From the NCBI GenBank assembly GCA_037389465.1, contig JAZARR010000152.1, positions 310,001 through 374,000 of the forward strand: a DNA stretch of 64,000 nt, read 5' to 3'. Both the position numbers and the translations under genes were made by a program. Origin of the DNA: Baylisascaris procyonis. Lineage: Eukaryota > Nematoda > Chromadorea > Rhabditida > Ascarididae. This document shows positions 1 through 11,697 of this stretch, one piece after another. Numbering within the stretch: the first letter of the stretch is position 1; each line of letters opens with the position of its first letter. Below the pieces are notes generated by a model that was given only the letters and a program-made list of their open reading frames with translations, was not told where the DNA came from and did not search any database.

Positions 1-215
1 AAGAACTAATAACTTTTCACATTCTTTGTTAACCTATTCCTTTACACAAACATTATTCATGAAAAATATGGTGCCAAAAAAATACTTTCCGCAAACTTCC
101 GGTTCTCTCCATCTAAAGATATATTTCCATTACTTATATTCATAATTGAAATCATTTCTTTGCATCTACCTAGAAGAATATCATCAAAGTAGCAGTTGAA
201 AGAAAAACTTCATAC

Positions 216-1616
216 CTGAAGTGCGTTCGACTTTGAATACTGGGACGCATCTTCATCCGATCCGACCATGAAAACGAGAGCATCCACCTTCGATAAACTC
301 TCGTCGTTGCCCTCTTTCTATAAATAAACAAATTTTTCTAAACTTTATAAGTAACTGAACAAAAAAACAGAAAACTAACTAAAAAGCTGCAAGATATGCA
401 CACTTAAAACGAACTGAATTGAAACGAAATTCAATCTAAAACTATCGTTTAAACAGCACCTAATATAAGACTAAACCAAATTTCAGCAAGAAATCACTCA
501 TTCATAAGATAAACATATTTTAACACCTTAAAACAAGCCTTTATACGAGCATGTGAAAAAAAAAAGAAAGTTTGGCTAACAGTTGAGAATCGTGTCCACG
601 AATGATTAGCTTATCCTCTCTTAACATCAAAATTCGACTGCAACGATCGGAGATAGCGCATTCGGTGTACGCAACAAATTTCTTCCTTTATCGAATTTTC
701 CCTTTTTTTTCGTACTCCTCATATAGACTTTCATTATATTTTTCTACAACTTGATGGCGACATCAGATTGATATTAGTTTACGATGTATAACTATCATCC
801 CATAATTAGGCAGTGATGAAGGTGATAATCACATCAACTGATATTAATGCATAAAATGTGACTAATTCATGCTAATCTAACAAGTCAAACAGAGTGCAGT
901 AAAGTAAAATAATAAAATTATTAATACCCTAAAATGAGAGTGACATAAAACGAGAAAGGAAGACTTCCTCTGATGTGACACATTTGATGTGCACATTCCA
1001 GGAGCAGACGACTAATACAATATAAGGCAACCCATAGAAAAATAACATTTTAGACTCATAGATTCTCGACTTTTAAGGAAAAAGAGATATATTCCAAGAA
1101 AAGCTTGTTGAAAATTTTTTCAAAACAATCATCCAACCGTATGGCTGAAGTTCTCGACTTTTAAGGAAAAAGAGGTATATTCCAAGAAAAGCTTGTTGAA
1201 AATTTTTTCAAAACAATCATCCAACCGTATGGCTGAAGAGGAACAATTTCTTCGCCATTGTTCAAATTCACTAGTGAATGCGTTCGTCTTTAAAAAATAT
1301 CAACAGCCTGTCCTCATTTATTCACAACTACTTAAGTGATATCAGATTCAAGTGAAAGACTATGAACAAGGTACTACTTTCCAGATCTTTATGGCCTACA
1401 CCAAAAAATACAATCAGCGACTGGTCAAAATAGCAAAAATTCTCAAAAAAAGCTGGAAGTCAACTCACATAAACCTAAAATTGTTTGCTTCACCCCCTCA
1501 CTTCTCCTCTCTACAATTACTTCCTTTTTGTGTTTAAAAAAAGGTATTACCCAATACTCGTAGAGCTTTGAGGCTCGTGTGATGAACGTCTCCTTATTGA
1601 CTACCAATTTCGACAT
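216..1616 (-). CDS. spt-16: FACT complex subunit SPT16, first two coding exons (partial)
   Basis: Two exons in phase: 1551-1616 (22 codons from ATG, donor GTAATA) and 216-317 (34 codons, acceptor TTTATAG, donor GTATGA). The first begins MSKLVVNKETF and ends KLYEYW; the second runs KEGNDESLSKVDALVFMVG and then SDEDASQYSKSNALQ. This matches the extreme N-terminus of SPT16, where a short helix ending in a Trp is followed by an acidic linker, a V-D-A-[IL]-V strand and the Y-x-K-S-x-A-L-Q motif of the aminopeptidase-like domain. SPT16 pairs with SSRP1 in FACT, which handles H2A-H2B during transcription and replication. The start is chosen because it gives the family's usual N-terminal length. The rest of this protein of roughly 1000 residues lies beyond the left edge. 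Intron 1 (318-1550) is 1.2 kb. Confidence 0.85.
1063..1238. repeat. 88-bp direct tandem duplication in spt-16 intron 1
   Basis: Positions 1063-1150 and 1151-1238 are two adjacent copies of one 88-bp unit beginning TTCTCGACTTTTAAGG and ending TATGGCTGAAG. I see a single difference (AGAGATAT versus AGAGGTAT). It lies inside the first intron of the SPT16 gene and adds no coding sequence. The near identity points to a recent slippage or unequal-exchange event, or to an assembly duplication. Confidence 0.9.
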
Positions 1617-3540
1617 CTTCCCTTGCCAAATTGTTTACCGCACGTCCAGTGGGATATACGCCTTTAGAAGACGATAACTGACACGCTGCACGTCACGGTC
1701 ACGTCGAACACTATTTCACGTCACGAAACACCTCAAAAAACACGATTAACCGCGCAACATATATGGAACTTAATTAAAGGTGAACGAGCACATAATCATT
1801 TAAAACTTATAAATTAAGAAGAAGTGCATGAAACATACTTTATATATACGGCTCAGACGTTGATTCACCAAAACCAATGAATAAAAAAAATCGGGCTGCG
1901 TAAGACGACCACAACTACTGGGAGTATTTTTCTATGTCGCTTTTATGTTCGACGTACTGCTATTTCGTATTTAATTTCTAGCACGATGAAAATTTACCGG
2001 TCTTTACAACGGAAGAAAAATTCCAAACGTCTATGGGTATTGCAATCATTGGAGAAATACAACACCACCCCCCCCCCTCGAGCTCAAGCGCAACGGGTCC
2101 AATGCACACATACTCCACGTGTAATACCTACGCACATTTCAGCTTATTATTTCAAAACTTACTTTAAATTCGACATGAAAACGATTCCACCTTGCGACCA
2201 CAGAAGTAAGATAAAGATAGTGGATATATTGAAGCAAATACAAAGGTAAAATATCATTATCAAGAATAAAAAGCAATAGAAATAACTGAAAAAATACACC
2301 GAAAGAATTGCCAGATATACACTTTTATTTTTTCTTCTCAACAAATCAATCTTTTTCCTAGCGCACCAAAACAAATAAACAAATAAATAAATAAATAAAT
2401 AAATAAATATTCGCAATAATGCATCCATACTTTCATTGATGCGGTCAACCCAGCAAAACATTTTTGCAAAAGAATCGTCCTTTTACGTTTCTTTACCGCG
2501 GTAACACCTTGCCTCTGCTTACAAGCGAGTTGCCTTGTCCTTCTCTCAGGTGGTTTCAAATCGGGAATCACTGAAGTTAGAGCTAGGAAACGTGGCTCGT
2601 ATTATGTAGGCCATATGGTGAATCTGATAACATCCCATTTTAATCTTCACTTCAAAAGTGCATGGAGTGCATGGAGACCTTTTTACCTACGCTCAATCAA
2701 CTAAAAATTCTTCAGAATTCCATGAATAAACCTGAAAGTTGGTATCAGAGACCACAACATACAAGGTATACTACAACCATCAAAATTCATAAAACTATCA
2801 TTCATGGTTCCCCGTTTGAAATCATAGGGGCCGAGAGAAAGACAGACGCATACATACATACGTACGCACTAGCATGCTAAATTCATAAAGGCTTGTAAAA
2901 AGCATAACACAATAAGCCATATGCAGAGTGAGTTCACTTAAGTGGAAAGCCGGCTGCTGAAAAATTAACCGAAGCAACGATATTAGTGGGCAATTCGGTT
3001 GCACAATTTTTAAATGCTAATAAACAACCTGACCATACATCCAACTTTATCCCCTAGCTGATCCGTTAGACAAGGCAGATTCTCAACCGTTAGCTAAACT
3101 ATCTTCTACCATTACTTCAAGCCGCTCCAAATGATTATGACCGTCTGTAGTAGTATACCTACTTTTAGGGGCTTAATTAGTAATGATCCGAAGAAACGAA
3201 ATTCTACTCTAGACGAGCGTTGTGTGGTCTGAAAACAAACTAGATCGCTTCAGGACCACTTTCAAACATTTCAGCCAAGACCTACAATATAGGGGGCAAG
3301 GACTAACTCAAAGAAGACTACTTACCGTAGCGGAAGTGTTGGAAGGTAGCTGGGCAACAGGCAAACGAAGTATCGATGTTTTGAAGCTATTCAGAGGGAA
3401 ATTATTACAACCGAAGATCATAAAGAACGTAAGAAAAAAGCAACACGCATAGCAAGTGCAAACGTTACTGAGCATCTACGAGTGCTAATAATTACAATCA
3501 AATTGAATATCCCGATATCAGGCTACATGATACATGACAA

Positions 3541-3588
3541 AGAGGGAGGGGGGGGGGAGGGAGGGGGAGGGGGAGGGAGGGAGGAGGA
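3541..3588. repeat. G-rich polypurine tract
   Basis: About 48 bases made almost only of G and A, with a run of ten or more G and repeated GGGAGGG blocks. At least four G-runs are closely spaced, so the plus strand could form a G-quadruplex. No gene is next to it. Confidence 0.8.
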
Positions 3589-4663
3589 TAAACAAGTGTC
3601 ATCCCCTCTACATTAAACGAAGAAATGGGAAACGATGAAATGATGTTGCCTAGGATTGACTATAGTTATTCACTCAGTTCAACAAAATTGAAAAATAGAG
3701 GATGGAGAAACTATTGCTGAGAGAATGGGAAAGTGGCACAATTTCCTGTGAATAAGCGCTTCGGATTACGGTGAATTATTGACTCCGTCTGATGTGATAA
3801 CTGTCGAGGGATTTTTTTTTTTTTTCATTTTACTTCAACAATCCAATGGGGATAGTTGCTTTCATCGATGTAACGAAATAAGAAAGTTAAAAAAAGACGA
3901 AACAAACATTACATTTCATAAACCCACTTTATTATCAAAAACAGCCTAAACGGGTTCGAGTAAACAACAACGGGTCATTAACACCACGATTTTTTGCACC
4001 GGTTATATATGCTGGTGAAAGGTCGTATTTTATTGAGACTGGTAAGAAGAAGGGATGCTGGTCTTCACTTCTCGACATCAAATAAGGGCGAGGAGGGGAG
4101 AAGAGAAGAGGGTGCACGTTTACAAGCACCCCGCAAGGACACAAAACTCAGTGGGAACAGTGAAAAGCAGGAATGATCGTGCATCCAAGCAAACGCCCGC
4201 CCACTAAGCAGGACAGAACTAGTTAGAATCCAGGTATCTCTATGTCGGAACTAATATCCTAGCTAATGCCTAGAAATCGTTCAAGCCATCCTATCCCTTC
4301 TTCTTTAAGAAACAACATCGTTCGCCTCAGTGCACTCACAATGCAGATCACGCAAAAACATCATACACAGCAATAAAAAAAAAATTTTGATTATTCAAGC
4401 ATACTATTCAGCTATTTAAATATTATTCGAAAAACCTCTACTACTGTAATATAGAAAATGCGCATTCAAGTAACACAATTGAAAAGTCGACAAAACAAAA
4501 AACAATTATCAAACTCCAAAAACTGAATTCAAAAAAACGAGAAAATATTTTTTTCGGCCGATTACAGAAGGATGCAACACGGCGAAGCAATACCCCCTTG
4601 AATTAAACAGCTACTTAAACAGTCATCATTGAGGCGTAGTTTTGACAAGTCTAAATTTTTTAG

Positions 4664-5062
4664 TCATTTCCTCTCATCGAAGCGATGAAAGAAGACGATC
4701 ATAAACCTTTTTCCATACCGATCAACCAGATGCTTGAAACAGAATTTATAGTCACCTGCACGCACCCCGACAAGTTGCAAACAAGTTTTAGTTATATCCA
4801 GACTTATGCTCACCATTTCACTCTCGCTAAGCAGTAATTTCAGTGAATCAACAAGCTTATCTGCCACGATACGACCTTTGCGCCACTTAATGCGCTCCTG
4901 TTCCCCAAGCATGAACCAAATGCTCACAATAACTGAAAAACGCAACTCCATCTTCGATGGAATCTTTCTCTGCCACCCAGATTTCATCGTATCCATTCCA
5001 AAATTTGTCACAAATCGCGCGCCTATTTTCGAACCTCTGCATCTTTGCCTCCCATAGATCAA
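4664..5062 (-). CDS. Unrecognised 132-codon open frame (doubtful)
   Basis: An uninterrupted minus-strand frame of 132 codons in AT-rich DNA, which is long for chance here. The predicted product is mixed charged and hydrophobic, with segments such as WRKGRIVADKLVDSLKLLL and LVDRYGKRFMIVFFHRF, and ends DERK-stop. I recognise no family, signal peptide or repeated motif, and I saw no convincing splice acceptor that would make it the last exon of a larger gene. It lies just outside the left end of the inverted duplication, and no second copy was noticed in the window. It could be a small gene, a decayed exon or a chance frame. Confidence 0.2.
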   Translation of the reverse strand: MIYGRQRCRGSKIGARFVTNFGMDTMKSGWQRKIPSKMELRFSVIVSIWFMLGEQERIKWRKGRIVADKLVDSLKLLLSESEMVSISLDITKTCLQLVGVRAGDYKFCFKHLVDRYGKRFMIVFFHRFDERK

Positions 5063-7175
5063 ATATCACAGAAATGAAAAATCATTTTTCAAAGAATTGC
5101 CAAGTATAGAGGTAGCATCCTCTTAAAAATAACGTTCCACCGCTACCTGCACAGAAAAAAATAATATCACAGAAATGAAAAAAATAATGTTCCACCGCCA
5201 TCGAAATCCTTAAATATGGACATTCCACAAGAAATGCAGCAAGCCTCGCATCCCCTCGTAGAAGAAATCATTTTCTGCACTTATGACGTTCTGTCACTGG
5301 CACGATATTTAAGTGCTTCCCGACGAAATCCTTAGAAATCTATTGCAGCTCTAAATTCCGGCTGGAATAACTCATACAACTTCGACCTCATTCATAACCA
5401 CGTTTTTCTAGATTATATGATGTGTCGATGTTTAGATGCCTTGCAAATCATTCTAACTGAAAGTTCGCACCATCTAAACATAAACCCTTGCAAAGATGCC
5501 CACCATGATGGGCAACGATATCTGTACGTGTGTATTATTGTGCATGCGGGTACTGCCCGCTTGATACTACATTTGCCTGGATTGTACGATTACCATTTGT
5601 TTTACTGTCATATAGTTACGCCTTCAACTACATCTTTGCACCTATCCTGGGTTATCTATCACATCAAATCTAACCGAAATTCCACTAAAGGGGAAAATTT
5701 AGCGCTGAACAATGGACGTCCAATAGTCTCGGAAGTGTTGCCCTAGACGCGAAAGTACTTCTCCTTCCCAAAGCACCCGAAACTACTGGCATAATGCAGA
5801 AATGGAAGCCAATATACCCTATGTATCCTCCCCTCCCCCTTATAAAACTGTATTAAGCAGCATGGTTTCATCTCATTCCTAGTGTTGGCTTAAGGGGAGC
5901 TCCTCCTCCCCGTATGCTTTCATCCTCGTACAATTAAAGATAGGCAGATTATTTTCCATTTCGGTGAACCTTCCGTATATGAGGATAGTGTGAAAAAAAA
6001 AATTGCATATGCAAATTAGCGTCCACTCAAACCACTTACACTGCATTCTCATCAACTTCAATCAGGGCCCCCCATGAAGCTTTCCTGAATGCAATCGTCG
6101 TTGCTCAAAACTGAATCACTGTTGACCATACGCATAGCTTAATCCCTTAGCTATACTGCCACCAGTGTTGCAAATTTCTTCCGAGAAAAAGGAGTTTTCA
6201 GATTTTTTGAACTGAAAATCTCCTTCCTGCTGGGAGCAAAAAACCCGTCTTATTCACATGAAACACCGGCCGCAGCCTTACCCACCTACACTCCAACACA
6301 GCAAAAATGAATAAGAAAGAAACTTTTGCCGCTATTCGGAATCCAGCCCTGGTGGGAAAGGAACAAAATGTATCATTAATTTCCCTGTTTCGGCTTACAA
6401 GGGCAGAATTCTTATAGTATGACCGAAAAGTGAGGTGTTGCGAAAGAGTAGAACCATGACCGTACAAATATGCTATACATGGTTCGATTTATCTCGTCGA
6501 GCTGATTAAAACATTGTCATGGAAATATACCCATCGTAACCAAGAAAATGATGATGGGAAGCCTTGATTTCATCTGGAGAAGTATAAAAAACTTCCAATA
6601 TTCTGAGAAAATTTGCATATGCAAAAATCACTATTTCTTTATCGACCTCCTATATGCAGCAAGTTTCATTTTTAGCCTATCAGAGCAAAAGGTTGCGGCA
6701 TTTGGAATACAAACAAATTTCATATCGGGTAATTTTTTTCAGAATATCTTCAAATAGTACTCACTTTAACACATATAAATCAATTTGAGATAAATACAAC
6801 GACATAAAATGAAAACTATGGCAGCGTGTGCAAATTGTGGAGAAATTAATGCAATGCAAACGTAAACTACCTCTATGTATAAGCTGAATATATTAATATT
6901 TAGGTAGCAAATCACTAAGACAATCTCAACTATATATCGCATCAAATTCAGTTAAGTTCATGCAAGCAAAGTGAAGATATTAGCCGACAGAAATTGGCAA
7001 CTTCCTTATTTTCATCATTTTTAGAAGTGGTTGGTCACAGAAAGTTCGCTTGATCGAAAAAAAATTGTTGAAAGTCATCCTCAGCGAAAGATTCTTCTAC
7101 AGTTAAGAGAATAATGACCCTTGCTGTACGGAGATGTATAAACAAATAAACAAATAAATAAATAAACAAATCAGC

Positions 7176-7181
<6 letters not shown>

Positions 7182-7224
<43 letters not shown>
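7182..7224. repeat. (TA)n microsatellite, left arm A
   Basis: An uninterrupted TA run of about 43 bases preceded by (AAAC/AAAT)n. The counterpart in the right arm (40219-40251) is shorter by about ten bases, one of the few clear differences between the A arms. Confidence 0.95.
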
Positions 7225-7228
<4 letters not shown>

Positions 7229-8520
7229 AAAAGTAAACTGGAAAAAGTTGTGTTTTATTCACTCCCTCTCCAACAAATTAAGGGCACTTAGAGGCGTGAT
7301 GAAATTCCTCCATATAAATTTTTTTTATATAATGATTAGAAATGCATGAAATCAGTTTCCGGTCGATTTGCATTAACGATGGGTCACTTAAAAGAATCAC
7401 TGGAAGGCGGTTTACTCTTCCTACGCACCGATGCAATTGGCTAGCGCAGCGGACAAATCCGCCAAAAGCGCGTATCGCGGCGACCGCCTTAAAGTGCTCA
7501 CCAATCTACCTTTGAAGTGACAACTAACAGAACAAGAGAAGTTTGTAGAAGGATTATAGCTGCCGGAAGACCGCTCCATGGACGTTGTCACGCTGGGGAC
7601 TTTGTGGGCAGTAAGAACGAATAAATGTCTCCATAGTGCTGTAGAAGCGGTCAGGTTTCCACTTCGATCGAAGTTTTCTGTCGGGAACTATAAAATCGAC
7701 CACTTTATAATAAGCTTGACGGAAAATTAGCACATTTTGTTTGTTCGGTTCTCAGCGCAAAATTTAAACTGAGAGGTCGAACAATGGAAAAGTTCCAAAG
7801 CAGCAATGAAGAAATATTTAAAAATGCACTTTTATTGACACTCATGATAACGGGATATGAATCTATAAAAATGAGTTGCTGTAACGTCAAAGTGCTGATC
7901 AGATGCCTATATCGTTGGATTCGAATTCGGCCGGATTGGTCGTCGGGAAGGCCGGATCGTATTCTGAGGCTGGTATTCGTCTCTCATCCATCACCTTAAA
8001 AACTTTATTTCCTTTCTTATTTGGCTAGCATGACTAGGAAGACGCTGATGATCTGCGCACATAGATTAAGAGATTACGAACGATATCTCTGGTGGTCAAT
8101 GACGCAACGATGAATTATCGTCAGTATTTCTATGACGCCCTATTGAGAGGGATTTCGAGTTAATCATGTTCCTTTCTGCAACCTGTCTGCTTGTTTCTAT
8201 CGACCTCTCATAAAGTCTCAGATTCGTGATGGTCATTACTTTTACTGACGTTCCGAAATCACTTGTTCCTAACATGCTCAGCACTGAATAGTCTTCATAA
8301 TTGTGGAGTATCAGCAAAAGTTAGGCAGAAAATTAATTGCAACCATTTAATGACCTCAATTACATATTTCTCACATGGGAATTCTTTGAAACAAATCATT
8401 TCATTGCACAATTTTTAAACACTCTCCATTTCCTCCTCAATAGAAGCAGCAACTTAAAATCCGATGAAATTCCAAAAGAAAATGAACGGGTGTAAGCTAT
8501 TTATATAATGAAATAAAGGT

Positions 8521-8652
8521 TCAACTAACAATTGGTCTAATAACCGAAGCTGGAATACGGCGCTTTTCGGACTTCTGAAGTGCTTGAACGAGCTTCCCAA
8601 ACGGATCACCCTTATCCGAAGAGCAACGATCTTTAACGTTCGGTGGCGGGCT
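8521..8652 (-). pseudogene. Orphan last exon of the kinase-like gene, left arm copy
   Basis: Reverse-complement copy of 38791-38922, with the same acceptor (TTTACAG) and the same stop. In the kinase frame it reads SPPPNVKDRCSSDKGDPFGK and continues to RRIPASVIRPIVS-stop. In the right arm it is the terminal exon of the kinase-like gene, but here the central kinase exons are missing between this exon and the first kinase exon at 12649-12795. Taken alone it is a gene fragment. The same DNA is also open in a second frame, which would join in phase to a candidate first exon at 9919-9995, so reuse in a different transcript cannot be excluded. Confidence 0.6.
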
Positions 8653-8744
8653 CTGTAAAGCATAATTACCCAATATAACGATCCTAGATTTTGCAAGCTT
8701 CTGTAATCATATCTTTGCGATAATTTTATATTTTTCTCCTTTTC

Positions 8745-9320
8745 TCCTTTTCCCCTCCCCTTTTCTTCATCTACCTCTTCCATTTTTCTTCATCTACTCC
8801 CTCGCTCCTTTTCTTCAAGCACCCCCTCCATTTCTCTTCATTTCCTCCCTCCTTCCTTTTCTTCAACCAATCCTCCCATTTCTCTTCATCTATTCCCTTC
8901 CTCCTTGTCTCAAACTACCCCTTCCATTTTTTTTCATCTACTCCCTCCCTCCTTTTCTTCAACTACCCCCTCCATTTCTCTTCATTTACTCCCTCCCTCC
9001 TTTTCTTCAACCACTCTTCCCACTTTTCTTCATCTACTCCCTCCCTCCTTTCCTTCAAGCACCCCTTCCATTTCTCCTCATCTACTCCCTCCTTCCGTTT
9101 CCTCAACCACGTCTCCCCTTTCTCTTCATCTACTCACGTCTCTCTTTTTCTCCACCCACCTCTCCTCTTTCCCTCCATCTCCCCCTCCCTCCTCATCGGA
9201 GGGAGGGAGTAAATGAAGAGAAATGGGGGGGGGGGGGGGAGGGTTGAAGAAACGAAGGGAGGGAGCAGATGAAGAGAAATTGGAGGGGTGGATGAAGAAA
9301 AGGAGAGAGGGAGCAGATGA
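8745..9320. repeat. Pyrimidine-rich minisatellite, left arm A
   Basis: A degenerate repeat of about 50 bases built from blocks like CTCCCTCCCTCCTTTTCTTC and CATTTCTCTTCATCTA. From about 8745 to 9195 the plus strand is almost pure pyrimidine; at about 9195-9310 the same unit continues in the opposite orientation, giving a purine-rich plus strand with a G run. A related purine-rich block lies at 9595-9755. The plus strand has a 103-codon open frame (8905-9216) made only of the repeat (Ser/Pro/Leu/His-rich), which I regard as non-coding. Confidence 0.9.
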
Positions 9321-9574
9321 AGGGAGTAGATTCGACTAGAATAAAGTATTAAATACTACCTAGGAATCCAAAAGCGAAGCCAAGCAATACAATTTGTGTT
9401 AAGAACAATTAATCACAATTTAAATATGAGCTGACTTCCTCCCCCTCTCTCCCCACCCCCCTCTCCAACCCATCAATTTCGAGCCGTTAGTTGGGGCTGC
9501 CAGTTTCAAACGTTCAGATGCAAGTACTAATCATAATCATCAGTTGGACAATACATATAGTTACAAATGGCGAG

Positions 9575-11697
9575 AACGCCTATTGCCCTTAACTGGATGA
9601 GAAGGGGAGAGGTGATTAATGAGGAGGGAGAGGGAGATGAGTGGAAAGAGAAGAGGTGGTTGAAGAAAAGGAGGGAGGGTGTAGATGAAGAGAAATGGGA
9701 GCGATGTTGAAAAAAAGGAGGTAGGGGCGGATGGAAAGAATGGGAGGGATGGTTGAAGCAAATCTCTCTGCTAAAGAAAGTCTTGCATGAATAATATCCA
9801 CATATAACATCTGGAAAACGAAAACACTCATACAAAATAGACTGTAATAAAGCTCAATTACAAAAAAAAAAAGAGTCAGGTATCGTTAATACATAAATTA
9901 ATGGAAATATTCGCTTACCTGCGAAAACTCCTCGTCCTTTGAATATTCGGATGTCGAAAACCGCCTTCGTTACCACCTTCTTCATAATCGACCATTCCGT
10001 TCCGTTGTTCCTACACGTTGCATTACTTCATCCTGAAAATGCAATGCCATCCATGAATATGCTACGATCTGAATGCTTTGAATAAAAATCCCGTATTTCT
10101 ATTTTTATGGGAACGAAAATCCTCCTATAATATCAGCGAATCCAATTATATTTCGATGTCATCAGGATCGTAGATGTATTTCCGACTTAAGCTACTTATC
10201 ATTCAATGCAACCAGGATTTTTCTTCTGCGGTTGAAAAACTTAAAGCAAACCACAAGAAATCACACCAAAAGAAAATTTTTAAAGATGAACCTTTTATAC
10301 GTGAAAATTAATACGCGTAGTAAAAAAACAACAACAACAAAAAAATGGCAAATATAAAATATTAAACAGTTCAACGAAAAGAATTCCGAAAAAAAAATTA
10401 AACCTTTATACCGCAAAATTGTCCTCCAAGTCGAAGAATGGATCCTTGAAAAAAAAAACAAAACACTAAAAAAAATGAATTTCTAAATAAACAAAATCAA
10501 ATCTTTTTGAGACGAAATTCTTAAAATAATCAACGAAAAATTAGGAATAGACTCGGCTAAGCACTTTATAAATGATGGAAATGTGAATAAAACAAATAGC
10601 GGTTTCTTTTCATATTTCAAAATTGTAAAATTCACTAACCAATTCTTAAAATCTAATTTGTAATTTTTTACTCGATTCAATACAAAAGACTTTTTCAATT
10701 CTTTAAATTGCCCATCAAATTGCTCAGTTCCATATAAAAGATTTTCCCCATTTTTCCAACTGCCCATCAAATTCATTCAAACTAAACCGCTTCAACAATA
10801 ATTTACTACATTAATCTACGAATAAATCTCACTGCCACTGCGAGAATTCTATCTCGCAAGCAGAATGAAAAACATTCAAAAAATATAAAAACGAAATAAA
10901 ATGAAAACAGCAAATCATGCGATCACAACAATCAAAAAGTTAGCGCCAATTAAACATAAACAAATGTCGAAATGATTTAAGCGAAACTATAAAAGGAACA
11001 ACACTGTAGGCATCGAAACGATATCAACAGGGATTTTATTCAATGCTCTAACGATCTCAAAAATAAAACCAATTATAAAGTGAATCCACAGCTGAAACTC
11101 ACATAAACAATCAAAAAGCTATAATATCATAACGGTCAAAATATGAGAATAAAAAATAAAATATAATATCCAAGTAGCCGTCAACAATTTTCGAACACAA
11201 TAGGAGGTCTAAATTAACGCAACCATATTCAAATAATTTTAGACTAAAAATTTGCATATAAATTTCATAGCTCGGATTGTATAGACGTGGAAAAATTCCT
11301 CAAAAAACTTCCCCGTGGAACTTATTTGCATGCTTTTCAATATATTCATTTTCGATTCTAAAAATGGCGACTCAACCGGACAATCATATTCAAAGAATTG
11401 TGCGGAAATAAGCAATGAATGTTCAATATAACTATAGTGAATTGCCCATTGAATCAAATCGGCCACCCTAAACACTTTAAACATCACCGATCATAATGAG
11501 TTTTCCAATGGAAACATTCGTCAACGAATATTCACAAATCCTGGACGGAATTTCCGGAAGGAATCATAATCTCGGGGATCCATGAAAGAAATTCATGTTT
11601 TAAAACAGTACGCAATAAACAACATTTCGCTAGTTAAGATCTATTGCCACAAGTTGCCCAACTATTTCGCGATACGGCCTCAATCACACCGAAGCTC
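9575..11697. other. Left-arm-only spacer X
   Basis: About 2.1 kb with no counterpart in the right half, occupying the place where the right arm has the central kinase exons. It is strongly AT-rich and, apart from a purine-rich block (9595-9755) and one possible minus-strand exon (9919-10032), shows nothing I can name. Confidence 0.7.
9919..9995 (-). CDS. Possible first coding exon of an unknown minus-strand gene
   Basis: Read on the minus strand, an acceptor-like TTTTCAG ends at 10033 and a good donor (CAG then GTAAGC) follows position 9919. Inside, an ATG at 9995 opens MVDYEEGGNEGGFRHPNIQ and then RTRSFR, 25 codons plus two bases. An acceptor just upstream of an initiator ATG would suit a trans-spliced 5' end, as is common in nematodes. 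The sequence is confined to the left half. I recognise no family and found no certain downstream exon; the only in-phase continuation I noticed is the alternative frame of 8521-8652. Confidence 0.35.

Larger units (their letters stand above)
1617..5456. other. 5' flank of spt-16 and mostly non-coding sequence
   Basis: This holds the upstream flank of the minus-strand SPT16 gene and AT-rich sequence without recognisable exons. Low-complexity tracts include a (TAAA)n-like run at about 2375-2408, a G-rich purine run at 3541-3588 and a poly-T tract near 3811-3825. One longer open frame at 4664-5062 is listed separately. I cannot place a promoter element with confidence. Confidence 0.6.
5457..9574. 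repeat. Outer arm A, left copy of the inverted duplication
   Basis: This is the reverse complement of 37872-41955. The left end matches at CTGAAAGTTCGCACC (5457) against 41955, and the inner end fades at about 9574 against 37872. Between roughly 5800 and 9500 the arms are almost identical, including non-coding DNA, with only small indels such as a different (TA)n length. The two edges (5457-5775 and 9515-9574) are visibly more diverged. The arm carries the last exon of the kinase-like gene (8521-8652), a pyrimidine-rich minisatellite and a (TA)n run. Confidence 0.93.

Noticed and set aside
7436..7640. Possible tRNA-derived SINE (TAGCGCAGCGG resembles an A box; mirrored in the right arm)
   Set aside because: I could find no matching B box and no stem pattern, so an A-box match alone is too weak.
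8905..9216. 103-codon Ser/Pro/Leu/His-rich open frame (and its mirror at 38227-38538)
   Set aside because: It is made entirely of the pyrimidine-rich minisatellite, where stop codons are scarce by composition.
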